Below the pieces are notes generated by a model, which saw only the letters and a list, made by a program, of their open reading frames with translations, did not search any database and had not been told where the DNA came from. DNA of 64,000 nucleotides from a virus: IMG/VR virus record IMGVR_UViG_3300037088_000797, positions 64,001 through 128,000 of that record; one strand, given 5' to 3'. Of this stretch, positions 24,693 to 33,655 are shown in pieces. Made by a program: the position numbers and the translations under genes. How positions within the stretch are numbered: the first letter of the stretch is position 1; each line of letters begins with the position of its first letter.

Positions 24693-25886
24693 TTAAATTT
24701 TTTGAAATGGTATTGTTTTTCTACCTGCCATTTTATAAGCATAGTATCTATGATATCCATCCTTAAGTAAATTATTCTTATCTAAAACAACTGGTGGTAA
24801 TTCACTTCCTGTTTTTAATTTCTTGATCATTGTTTCCACTCTTAATTTATCTAAAGGTATTTTACCACTATTATGAACACTAATTATTTCGTTGGGATTA
24901 TTGGTGTCTACCAATATAAGTTCACCATTTATCTTAATGTTATTTATATCAATATTTTGTATTGAATTTTGAATTTCTTCATTAATGTTTTGTTTTATTT
25001 CTTTGTCGATAAAATCCCAATTATTCAATGGAATCCAACCGTATTTTGTATTAATTTCCAGTTCATCTACTGGTATTTCTCTGGTTGTTACCCATTCATA
25101 TGAATCATTTTTCTTATATTTGGGTGACAATTGAAAATCATCTGTCTTTTTTGTTCTAAGTACAATACCTCTGGCTGACCCACCTTTCATATCAGCATAA
25201 TATTTTGCGACATTAGGTTTACCAGTAAATGAAATATATGGTTCATTATTATTTGCTGCATTGATCTTCATACTACCAGTACGTTGTATGTAATACCCAG
25301 CACCATCATATGTGCCATGATAAACATAATTATCTTCAGCAATAAAGTTTTGAATTTCTTCAGCAACTATATTGGTGACTTCATCCAATGTCAACTCACC
25401 CTTATTTGCAATATAAATATTGAATTTAATACCTTCTGGTAATGAATTTCTTATGCCTTCGTATGTGGTAATATCAGTATCCCTGTCATCATAAACGTTA
25501 ATCTCTCTTAGGTCTGGTAATTTAGTTGCATAATCAAGAATTTTTTGACCCTTATTTCTTGCACCACGTTGCATATCAAGTTTATCAACTTTAATATGGT
25601 TAACATCCAGTACTGCTTGTACTAAGGGACGTAATTTTTCTTGTCGTGAGGTTAATACAATAGTATATGTGGCAGGTGTTGAAACATCTTTATTTAAAAT
25701 GCTTAATACCTTTGGAAATGGTTTAATGTCGAAAACATCTAAATCCAAACTTTCGGGTCTACCCCACCAGCCTTGATATTTAAATGGCACACCCTTCTTG
25801 TATGACCAGAAACGTTGTCCTGTTTCTTTCTCAGGAGTATTAATAAGTGTTGCATCAAAATCAAATGCGCATAATCTTGTTATCAT
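24693..25886 (-). CDS. HAD phosphatase - ADP-ribosyltransferase - ParB-like fusion
   Basis: 397 residues with three domains. Residues 1-170 are a HAD-type phosphatase: CAFDFDATLI (D9/D11), VLTSRQEK (motif II) and YDDRDTDI (motif IV), like the HAD domain of 'Swiss Army Knife' RNA-repair proteins. Residues ~185-290 resemble an ADP-ribosyltransferase of the H-Y-E kind (YVYHGTYDG, SFTGKPNVAKYYAD, EWVTTREIPVDEL). Residues ~305-397 are ParB-like, with DGYHRYYAYKMAG. The domains are separated by linkers with VAE (174-176), IAE (182-184) and INE (301-303), candidate prohead-protease sites. Order and context support a processed, virion-delivered effector, but activity is inferred. Confidence 0.75.
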   Translation of the reverse strand: MITRLCAFDFDATLINTPEKETGQRFWSYKKGVPFKYQGWWGRPESLDLDVFDIKPFPKVLSILNKDVSTPATYTIVLTSRQEKLRPLVQAVLDVNHIKVDKLDMQRGARNKGQKILDYATKLPDLREINVYDDRDTDITTYEGIRNSLPEGIKFNIYIANKGELTLDEVTNIVAEEIQNFIAEDNYVYHGTYDGAGYYIQRTGSMKINAANNNEPYISFTGKPNVAKYYADMKGGSARGIVLRTKKTDDFQLSPKYKKNDSYEWVTTREIPVDELEINTKYGWIPLNNWDFIDKEIKQNINEEIQNSIQNIDINNIKINGELILVDTNNPNEIISVHNSGKIPLDKLRVETMIKKLKTGSELPPVVLDKNNLLKDGYHRYYAYKMAGRKTIPFQKI

Positions 25887-25909
25887 TATTCGTCTATTTT
25901 GTTTTTCTT

Positions 25910-26419
25910 CTAACTTTTTGTAAAATTATCATAATACATTACTTCATCTTCTTTTATCATTGTAACCCAACCATCTTTTTTATCAACTTTATGATGAATG
26001 TACTTAACTAAAACATCATGTCCCACAAGATGTGCTTTTTTTGGTGTATCGTCACCATCACCAGTAAAATGCGCTCTTCCGTATTCAAAATGTTGTTCAA
26101 GAAAACGATATATTTCAAGTGGAGTAATCCATATATATCTATATCCTGTGATAAACACCCAATATTTTGCTTTAGTCACTGATAATGCGGATAATTTACC
26201 GTTCATTTCAACCTCAATCACCAAATTACCAGTATGTTTTGATTTGTAATCATTTTTAACTTCAACACCAGCATTTATTTCTGGTATAAAAATATCCCAA
26301 TCACTATTTGCTTTACCTATATCATCAATATATGACTTAGGATACTTGTGCTGTAAAATTTTCAATATTTCTTCTTCTCCAATATTACCAGCTTTTTTTG
26401 ATTCTTTATATTCGCTCAT
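25910..26419 (-). CDS. PD-(D/E)XK nuclease-like protein
   Basis: 169 residues. GNIGEEEILKILQHKYP, then ANSDWDIFIPEINAGVEVKND, gives the glutamate, D-x(n)-E-x-K pattern (D~46, E/K in VEVKND) of PD-(D/E)XK nucleases. Restriction-type or recombination nucleases share this fold. The gene lies between the HAD-ART-ParB and 2H genes in the accessory unit with 7-23 nt gaps. Confidence 0.68.
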   Translation of the reverse strand: MSEYKESKKAGNIGEEEILKILQHKYPKSYIDDIGKANSDWDIFIPEINAGVEVKNDYKSKHTGNLVIEVEMNGKLSALSVTKAKYWVFITGYRYIWITPLEIYRFLEQHFEYGRAHFTGDGDDTPKKAHLVGHDVLVKYIHHKVDKKDGWVTMIKEDEVMYYDNFTKS

Positions 26420-26426
26420 ATTTCAG

Positions 26427-26810
26427 TTAATTATATTCTACTTCAGTTACTTTTCCTGTTAATGATAATGGTCTTCTAATTTTTTCCCAATTTTTCAAAT
26501 TATTTGACATCATTGGCTTACCACCATTTGCTCTATTTACTGCAAGTGTTACATGTGCTTTTGGATTAAGTGTTTTAAAGCCAGATACTCCAACTGCAAT
26601 CACTTTATCATCCATTGCAATGTCTTCAACTGCCAGTCTTACTGGTAATCCAAGATATTTTTGATAATCTGGGTCGATTTCACCTGTATTAATAGTCATG
26701 TGATGCGCAATAATCTCCCAGCCTTCAGGTATTACGTTTTTAAATCTGTTAATTAATCTTTTTCTTGATTGTTCATCAAGTACAACAGCACTATATGAAA
26801 TGTTGTCCAT
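26427..26810 (-). CDS. 2H phosphoesterase (tRNA-ligase CPD-like)
   Basis: 127 residues. Two H-x-T/S motifs (AHHMTINTGEID near residue 40 and AHVTLAVNRANGG near residue 90) and the surrounding YSAVVLDEQSRKRL ... GWEIIAHH pattern match small 2H proteins related to the cyclic phosphodiesterase domain of fungal tRNA ligase. Such enzymes open 2',3'-cyclic phosphates on cut RNA. It begins 2 nt after the giant polyprotein, which itself ends in a second 2H domain. Confidence 0.75.
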   Translation of the reverse strand: MDNISYSAVVLDEQSRKRLINRFKNVIPEGWEIIAHHMTINTGEIDPDYQKYLGLPVRLAVEDIAMDDKVIAVGVSGFKTLNPKAHVTLAVNRANGGKPMMSNNLKNWEKIRRPLSLTGKVTEVEYN

Positions 26811-26812
26811 GT

Positions 26813-29800
26813 TTATTCGTTTAATAGTTCTCTGTCAGTTAATGCCCAGAGTAATTCTTTTTTAAGATGTTCATCGTGTGTAAGGTCTTCATAATTATTC
26901 TGAAAAAATTCAAGAACACTTGCAGTTGAAGGGTCTTTATAACCATCTTGATTCCATATATCGTATTTTTCAACAAAGAATGGTATTCCTACTTCTTGTC
27001 CGTTTATATTCCAGATATCTTTTTTTTCAGGTTCTAATGTATCATATGAAAATTCTTTTAACAAACCATCATCATTAAGATTTAATATCTCACCATCTTT
27101 ACCTCTGCGACCTTTCCACGTATAAACCAATTCATCACCCTTCAATATTCTTTCTTTTTCAAATGGTTTAATGTACTTTTTACCTTCACCTTTTTTAACG
27201 TATGCAATTGTAATGTGTGCGTGGTAGTCAGGAAACTTAGTGGTATTTGGCAGTTCTCTCATAATACCATTAACCTTTGCAAGTAAATCTGAATTAACGT
27301 CAAATTTAACCACATCAAAATCGGGGTTTTCAAACACTGAAATACCAGATATTTTAACTTCAATTGGTTTCAACGGCATCTTTGATTTGTATAATTCAAA
27401 TACCTGTTCTGGTGTAACTTCATCATGAAATCCATATAATATTGTAAGATGTGGTTCTTTTTCAACACCATAGTCATCGCCCTTTATGTAAAGATCGTCC
27501 AAATCAACAACTGATGTGATCTTGCTCCAAATAGGTACTTCGAGAAATAACATAAGACAACCATACTCAATTCTTTCGGATGTTTCTTCTTTAATTTCTT
27601 TTGCATTTGCAAATCCAACAGTATTTCTTGCATTTTGTAATGCATCATATTTTTCTATTGTCGTTAATCTTACGTGTGAACCATTAATTGGATGATTGTA
27701 ATCCACCCTGCCATTATCAATAAATTCTACAAGTTGTTCTTCAGTCATATTTGTTGTCCAAATATCGCCTCTAAATTTATTATCCAAGGGACGCATTTCA
27801 ATTAAATATGTATTTGTTTCTTTATCAAAAACAATATTATTCAATACAACCATCATCATACCGCTTGGACTACCAAAATATAATTTTCGATTACTATATT
27901 TTCTCCAACCTAAACCTTCAGCGTGTTCTTCTTTAATCATCGGCTTTTCTTGCTTTGCCAAAGATAGTAAATCTTCTTTATTATTCATAGCATTATTTGA
28001 ATAAACCTTTAATAACAATGATTTTTGCATATCACCAATTGCTTTGCCCTGTAAACCAAGTTGCATTAAGTCATTGCCATTTATTGCTAATTCATTGACA
28101 CTCTTTGGATATTTGCCTTGCAGTAGTTCTTGTGCTGCAGTTTTAATAACATTAGGTAATATCTGGCTCTGTAATGATGTAGGAGATATTACGTACATGT
28201 TATGAGCAACTGAACGTGCTTCAACTAAATTAGTTGCTTCTCTGCTTTCAAATGCTATTTGAAGTGCCTTAATTTCTCTATAAGCATTTTCATCACCCTT
28301 TAAATTAGTTTTATAAAACTCTGCTGGGTCGTTAACAAGATTTTTACTTAATAAATAAACAAATTCGCCTATTGTTCTTACTTTATCGAAAGGTTCTTTT
28401 GTGTTTCTGAAGTCATAATATAATCCTTTGCCGAATATTTCTTTAAGTAAACCAGTTTCGTCAAGTAATATTGCACCTGTCAAAATATTGCCCTTTTTGA
28501 CAATTTTATCAAATTCTGTCAAAATTCTTTCGGGAGCAATTTCTTTAACTCTTTCAGCATTTTCCTGAATCATTTTCATTGTTTCTGGTTCAATAGTAAA
28601 ACCGAAACGACTTGCAAACTGTACAGCACGCAACATTCTAAGTGGGTCATCACTGAATGCCTGTGGATTAACAACCTTGATGACCTTATTCTTTAAGTCT
28701 TCCTGACCACCGAAAGGGTCAACTATATTACCATCAATATCTTTTGCAATTGCATTAATCGTAAAGTCCCTACGTTCCAAATCCTTTTCTATTGGCAATG
28801 CATGATCAGACTTAACATCAAATCCCTGATGACCACCTTCACCTGTTGGTGTTTCAGTACGTGGGATTGCAATATCAATATCTTCAGTTGCTCCTTTTGG
28901 TTTGAATTTAAGCACACCGAATGATTTACCAACAGCATTCACAGCACCATACTTACCAAGAATCTGTTCGAGTTGTTCAAATGGTATGCCTGTAATAAGA
29001 ATATCCAAGTCTTTGGATTCTTTGCCAAGAATTTCATCCCTGACAGCACCGCCAACTGAATATATTTTACCACCTGCTTCTTCAACATCTTCTCTGAATG
29101 GAAGATAGTTTAATCCCATTATTTGCCCCTCATATATCATTTTGCGCATTCTTTTGTTTGAGTATAAAAAATTATCCAAATCTTCTTTATCGGTAGGTAA
29201 TTGAAAATTCTGATGTTTACTATGTTCTTCATCACCAATATCGGTATAAATATATGATTCTCCCCCTAATGAACTTGAATAAGCATCAAGCAATACTTCT
29301 TTCAGTCTTTCTTCAGTTGGTGCATGAATATCTAATATATTTCCAATCTCTCCCTTATTAAATATTATTCTTGTATAACCATCATTATATGCCCTGTTGT
29401 ATATTTCATTTTGACTTTTTATGTCTGGATATAATCGCACTAAATAAGCCAAATGTACATCAGATTCAATAAATTTATTGTCAGGTGTTATCCAACCAGT
29501 ATGATCATAATTAGGAACTCTGATATTCCCTTCTGTTAATACCTCATTTATAGATTCATTTGCTGGTTCATGTTTTTGTTTACTCTTTTCTGGTTTGAAA
29601 GTTTTTACAAATGTATCATAAATTTTCTCAGCAATAGCACGATTTGCTCCATTTGGTATGTTTTTTCTGAACATCATTTCAATTTTGTTCGCAATCTCGT
29701 GAGCGTCATCATATTCATAACCATAATGTCTTATAATAAAACTTTCTGTTCTTTCATGTAATAGTATTGCTTCAAAGTCTGCTGGTTTGATCATAAACAC

Positions 29801-32800
29801 ATCATCAATCCAATATTCATTTTCTCCAATATGACTTGCATATTTCTGTTCGATTTTTGGAAGATCAGCATCAACCCAATGGTTACCACCATCGACCCAT
29901 TCAATAAATCCACTATCACGAACCTGATCACCATTAACGGCAAACACACTATATGTGTGATCTCCATCCTGATAATTTCTTATAAATTTCTTATCAAGAT
30001 GATGTGTAGTAAGGTCTTGCTGAATATCTTTTTCAAATTCAGGAAAATTTTCTTCATTTAAGTCCCAGAAATCATATGCAACTTCTTCATCAAGATCATT
30101 AAAGTCATCTGGTGATTTATCAGGCATTATTGGCACTTTGCTACCATATTTATTACGAATGTGTTGTTCTATATCGCTTGGTTTATAATCTAATAATTTT
30201 CCGATCTCACGTGCTTCTTCTGGAGTTTTATCTTTAAGATAACCTTCATTGTTCTTTGCAAAATCATATAATAAATATGCTTTAACCTTATCAGTATATA
30301 TAATTGCCATCATTGTTAGACGTGAAGTCATTCTTGTGGGAATTACACCAATTTTTCTTTTTTCAAGTTTTTGAGCAATTTCTTTATTAATTTCAAGAAA
30401 AGCAACGCCTCTTTTTCCATTTAAAATAGACTTAATTGCAGCAATATCGCTACGCATTTCTTTTGCATTAACTTCTTCGTTAACTTCTTCTTTTAATGGC
30501 TTAATGTCCACAGCATTAATGTCACCCCAATTACATTGAGCACTTGTGTTACCCAAGCCACCTAATCTACATTTCTTTTTAATTTCAACAGTACTGCTAC
30601 CTTCCATAGAAGATAATTTTCTTTCTTCATTCAATTCTTCTGATGATATATCAACAGCATTGATTGTTGCCACTTCTTTATTAAAAAAGGCAACTATTTT
30701 ATGATAACCATCAATTAAAATCTTATCAGAAGTACTAATCACAAAATAATCATTTAAATGCTTTTCAATATTCTCTTCATAGTATTTTATTGTTTCTAAT
30801 TGTTCTTCTTTCGTATTATCAATACTATCTTCAATTTCGCCATTATTATAAAACAAATAAATGTCCTTAACGCTTAATTTTTTTAATTCAAAATATGTGT
30901 TATTATATTCATCCGTTGTAATAAAATTCCATAACATTTCATGTTTATCGGGCATTTCAGGATAAACCTCAGATAGTTTAATTTTATTTACATTTTGTAC
31001 TTCTTCAGACATCAAATATTCATCTTTAGTAGCATCGTCAACATGATTATATTCTAAATCTTCTTCAATATTTGTATTTGCGTTTATATCGTTCTGAATT
31101 GAAGGAGAATTATCAATATTATTATGTGCAGGAAAATTATCTTGACCCATTGCATTATCGGTTGAAAATTTTGCGCTACCATCTTCAGGAAGATAAATAA
31201 TATCTTGTGCCATCATTGTTGGTTCATGTGCTTTATAACCACCAACATCAAAAAATTTCAACACCCCGTTTTGATATCCCAAGTTACCTGCATTACCATA
31301 GTCATCTGACTTAATACCATATTTACGTAATTCTTCTTGTATGTTAATTAAATCAATTAAATAGTCATATGTTGATTCTCTGTCTTCAGCAGAAATATTT
31401 AATTCTGGTTTATCACTTATTAAGTGTTTTGCAACTTCACCTACTTCTGCAGATGATTTTTTACGCATCATTAACAAGATATCAATATAATTCAATCCTG
31501 CAGGTTCAATTGTGTCAATTGTTTTCATGTATATGAAAAATTCTGCAGTAGGTTTGTCCTTAACGTTTTCCTGAAGAATTGCAAAGAAAGCGAGTTGTTT
31601 TACAGTATCAATTATTTTATAAAATGAGAATATTTTAGCAATATACTTTGGCTGTTCATTTATTAATTTACCAGCAGCATCTGCTTCGCTCTTATCTGCA
31701 GTTATTTTCAATATTACATTATCGTTAATTGTGAATGCATGACCATTTGAACCACCATCCATGTATACTGGTTCTGCCCCAAGATTTATTTTTTTTGCAA
31801 AAGCACTTGCCAATTCAGTTGCATAGTTTTTATCTTCTAATGTAAACGGTTTAACTGTTTGTCTTGAAGGATTTGTTGCTTCATTAATTTCATATTCTTC
31901 TTTAAGAAGCGGGTCTCTGTCATAATATTTATTTTCAATAAGCCATTCTTGAAGCGTCAATAAATTATTATAAAATTTCTTTTTCTGTGGAACACGTTTC
32001 AATACTTCTTTAAGATTGTTTACCACATTATGAAATTCATCAAGAACATACGGTGCGCTCGGTAATTTCTTTGGATATTTATCTCTGGCAAGTACAAATG
32101 AAATAAAACCTTCATTAATGACACCACCACCATCACCAACACCATAAGGCATTTGCGCCCACATACCTCTACGAGTATCGATTGCATCTTGTGGTGGCAT
32201 ATCTGAAAGTATATCATCATTACCATCAGCACAATTAAACATTTCATACATCTGATATTGTTGCTTTCTTTTTGGACTATAATGAGTATTATAAACTTCA
32301 TCAGTTAATCCATAATCACTAAGAACAATTGTTGGTTGACCATCACGAAAAACCTCACCATAGGTACTTGCTCTACCCAAATCACCTGCAGATATCGAAT
32401 AATTTGACATTATGTCTTGTAAATCAGTGACAAATTCATTATCGTTTAATAATTTTTCAATATCTACATCCAAGCCAAATATATTTCCACCACCTTTAAT
32501 TCTATTTTCATGATTTCTAAGAAAATAAAACAATTCATTTAAACTTGGAATACCTGTTAATTGTTTAATTCTTGCTTCGCTTACTTTTTTTGCTTTCTCC
32601 GCAACAATCCAACTACCATTATTATCGGATTCTAAAACCTTTGTAACAATATAATGTGTGTCTGGATATCTACCAATATTTATTTCTGCGTCATTCTGAG
32701 CAACACCCTTGGCGTTCTTAGCTAATTTGAATACCTTTGTGCCATCAATATCGTAAACAATTCTACCACTACCAGCACCAAGTTTCAGAAGGTTTTGATC

Positions 32801-32878
32801 GGCATATATAATTTTCTGTCTAAAGGACTGTATTTCTTCAAATTGGTCTAAGAAATTTAAGAATTCATCGTAAGTCAT
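26813..32878 (-). CDS. Giant polyvalent protein: two kinase-like folds, ParB-like, CCA-adding enzyme, 2H phosphoesterase
   Basis: 2021 residues; start 23 nt after a late-type motif. Domains in order: kinase-like 1 (~34-215; G-loop GAGSGRIVY, lysine in KVFKLA, LSDYGL in DFG place); short helical segment (257-333); kinase-like 2 (~360-600; GGSNGHAF, GNLGYQNGVLKFFDVGG); ParB-like (~640-745; LIDGYHKIVAFF); Cys motif KKCRLGG...AQCNWGD (~760); HERTE...AHEIA segment; CCA-adding/poly(A) polymerase-type nucleotidyltransferase (~1270-1600; GGAVRD 1276-1281, DLDIL, RRDFTINA, DPLRMLRAVQFASRFGF); 2H phosphoesterase (~1770-1900; HLTI 1810, HITI 1888). Boundaries coincide with INE (254-256, 331-333), LNE (749-751), INE/LTE (1110-1116) and IKE (1648-1650, 1762-1764). 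Kinase activity is doubtful, since the HRD loops are unclear. CCA-enzyme and 2H calls are strong. Confidence 0.82.
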   Translation of the reverse strand: MTYDEFLNFLDQFEEIQSFRQKIIYADQNLLKLGAGSGRIVYDIDGTKVFKLAKNAKGVAQNDAEINIGRYPDTHYIVTKVLESDNNGSWIVAEKAKKVSEARIKQLTGIPSLNELFYFLRNHENRIKGGGNIFGLDVDIEKLLNDNEFVTDLQDIMSNYSISAGDLGRASTYGEVFRDGQPTIVLSDYGLTDEVYNTHYSPKRKQQYQMYEMFNCADGNDDILSDMPPQDAIDTRRGMWAQMPYGVGDGGGVINEGFISFVLARDKYPKKLPSAPYVLDEFHNVVNNLKEVLKRVPQKKKFYNNLLTLQEWLIENKYYDRDPLLKEEYEINEATNPSRQTVKPFTLEDKNYATELASAFAKKINLGAEPVYMDGGSNGHAFTINDNVILKITADKSEADAAGKLINEQPKYIAKIFSFYKIIDTVKQLAFFAILQENVKDKPTAEFFIYMKTIDTIEPAGLNYIDILLMMRKKSSAEVGEVAKHLISDKPELNISAEDRESTYDYLIDLINIQEELRKYGIKSDDYGNAGNLGYQNGVLKFFDVGGYKAHEPTMMAQDIIYLPEDGSAKFSTDNAMGQDNFPAHNNIDNSPSIQNDINANTNIEEDLEYNHVDDATKDEYLMSEEVQNVNKIKLSEVYPEMPDKHEMLWNFITTDEYNNTYFELKKLSVKDIYLFYNNGEIEDSIDNTKEEQLETIKYYEENIEKHLNDYFVISTSDKILIDGYHKIVAFFNKEVATINAVDISSEELNEERKLSSMEGSSTVEIKKKCRLGGLGNTSAQCNWGDINAVDIKPLKEEVNEEVNAKEMRSDIAAIKSILNGKRGVAFLEINKEIAQKLEKRKIGVIPTRMTSRLTMMAIIYTDKVKAYLLYDFAKNNEGYLKDKTPEEAREIGKLLDYKPSDIEQHIRNKYGSKVPIMPDKSPDDFNDLDEEVAYDFWDLNEENFPEFEKDIQQDLTTHHLDKKFIRNYQDGDHTYSVFAVNGDQVRDSGFIEWVDGGNHWVDADLPKIEQKYASHIGENEYWIDDVFMIKPADFEAILLHERTESFIIRHYGYEYDDAHEIANKIEMMFRKNIPNGANRAIAEKIYDTFVKTFKPEKSKQKHEPANESINEVLTEGNIRVPNYDHTGWITPDNKFIESDVHLAYLVRLYPDIKSQNEIYNRAYNDGYTRIIFNKGEIGNILDIHAPTEERLKEVLLDAYSSSLGGESYIYTDIGDEEHSKHQNFQLPTDKEDLDNFLYSNKRMRKMIYEGQIMGLNYLPFREDVEEAGGKIYSVGGAVRDEILGKESKDLDILITGIPFEQLEQILGKYGAVNAVGKSFGVLKFKPKGATEDIDIAIPRTETPTGEGGHQGFDVKSDHALPIEKDLERRDFTINAIAKDIDGNIVDPFGGQEDLKNKVIKVVNPQAFSDDPLRMLRAVQFASRFGFTIEPETMKMIQENAERVKEIAPERILTEFDKIVKKGNILTGAILLDETGLLKEIFGKGLYYDFRNTKEPFDKVRTIGEFVYLLSKNLVNDPAEFYKTNLKGDENAYREIKALQIAFESREATNLVEARSVAHNMYVISPTSLQSQILPNVIKTAAQELLQGKYPKSVNELAINGNDLMQLGLQGKAIGDMQKSLLLKVYSNNAMNNKEDLLSLAKQEKPMIKEEHAEGLGWRKYSNRKLYFGSPSGMMMVVLNNIVFDKETNTYLIEMRPLDNKFRGDIWTTNMTEEQLVEFIDNGRVDYNHPINGSHVRLTTIEKYDALQNARNTVGFANAKEIKEETSERIEYGCLMLFLEVPIWSKITSVVDLDDLYIKGDDYGVEKEPHLTILYGFHDEVTPEQVFELYKSKMPLKPIEVKISGISVFENPDFDVVKFDVNSDLLAKVNGIMRELPNTTKFPDYHAHITIAYVKKGEGKKYIKPFEKERILKGDELVYTWKGRRGKDGEILNLNDDGLLKEFSYDTLEPEKKDIWNINGQEVGIPFFVEKYDIWNQDGYKDPSTASVLEFFQNNYEDLTHDEHLKKELLWALTDRELLNE

Positions 32879-32901
32879 GCTGTAACTATTTATAGTATGT
32901 T

Positions 32902-32910
32902 TATAAATAC
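32902..32910 (-). promoter_or_regulatory. Late-type promoter motif GTATTTATA
   Basis: Perfect copy, 23 nt upstream of the giant polyprotein start at 32878. It directly follows the terminator of the preceding unit. Confidence 0.68.
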
Positions 32911-32922
32911 AAAGTTAACACG

Positions 32923-32951
32923 AAAAAAAAGCGCAATTAGAGTTGCGCTTT
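32923..32951 (-). terminator. Rho-independent terminator overlapping the end of 32937-33623
   Basis: Stem AAAGCGCAA (32928-32936) / TTGCGCTTT (32943-32951); the stop codon of the gene (32937-32939) lies in the loop. An eight-T run follows on the minus strand. Confidence 0.82.
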
Positions 32952-33623
32952 CTTTGCTTTATTTTTATCTGAAATTTCTTTGATTACTTCGAATATCACC
33001 CCTCTGATCATTTCCTTGTTTTCAGTAAGCACTTCTTTTATTCGTTCAGCAGCATACATTTCAAGTATTGTGCCTTTGATTGCTTCCTCTACGACAGGAC
33101 CGAAATTATCAATCAGGTAATTGTCAACTATTTTCTTCACGTTCTCAACCAAATAACCTTCATTAAGCTGTTGTGCAGGTACTCCAAGAGGCGCACCTTG
33201 ATTATTATATTGTTGTTTATTGCCACCACCAATATATGGTGCAATTGATTCAGCAAGTGTTTGTTTGTTTTTTGCCTGAAGATCAATAAACATTTGTTCT
33301 TCTCTTTCAGGTGACATGTCAACTTTAGTGTTTGTTGGCTGTATTGGCATACGTGTCGATTCTCTTTCAACTGGAGTTTCATTAACATTGTGACGTACTG
33401 TTTCTTTGTTTTTAACTGCAACTTGATTTTCAACTAATTTAATTAATTTGGTTGCCTCTGTTTGAAGACCAGTGTTATATGATTGCATTAATTCATATAA
33501 GAATTTATCTCTCGGAGCAACATTGTTAACAACATTTCCATTTACAACTGTTGATGTATTAGTTCTTTCGTTCTTTCGAGAAGCTATTTCGGTTCTAAGT
33601 TTATTTAAATCAGGTTTTGCCAT
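32937..33623 (-). CDS. Unknown Q/N- and E-rich protein, possible head-core protein
   Basis: 228 residues. Low-complexity, polar and highly charged, with helical C-terminal third (AAERIKEVLTENKEMIRGVI). It contains LNE followed by G near residue 155 and LTE near 205, matching the prohead-protease pattern, and has its own late-type motif. These traits would suit a scaffold or core protein that is cut during head maturation, but no family was recognised. Confidence 0.5.
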   Translation of the reverse strand: MAKPDLNKLRTEIASRKNERTNTSTVVNGNVVNNVAPRDKFLYELMQSYNTGLQTEATKLIKLVENQVAVKNKETVRHNVNETPVERESTRMPIQPTNTKVDMSPEREEQMFIDLQAKNKQTLAESIAPYIGGGNKQQYNNQGAPLGVPAQQLNEGYLVENVKKIVDNYLIDNFGPVVEEAIKGTILEMYAAERIKEVLTENKEMIRGVIFEVIKEISDKNKAKKAQL

Positions 33624-33646
33624 TTTATAAAATTTTATATTTTTTT

Positions 33647-33655
33647 ATAAATACT
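33647..33655 (-). promoter_or_regulatory. Late-type promoter motif GTATTTATA
   Basis: Perfect AGTATTTATA copy, 23 nt upstream of the start at 33623. It overlaps the end of the WYL-protein stop region. Confidence 0.62.
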
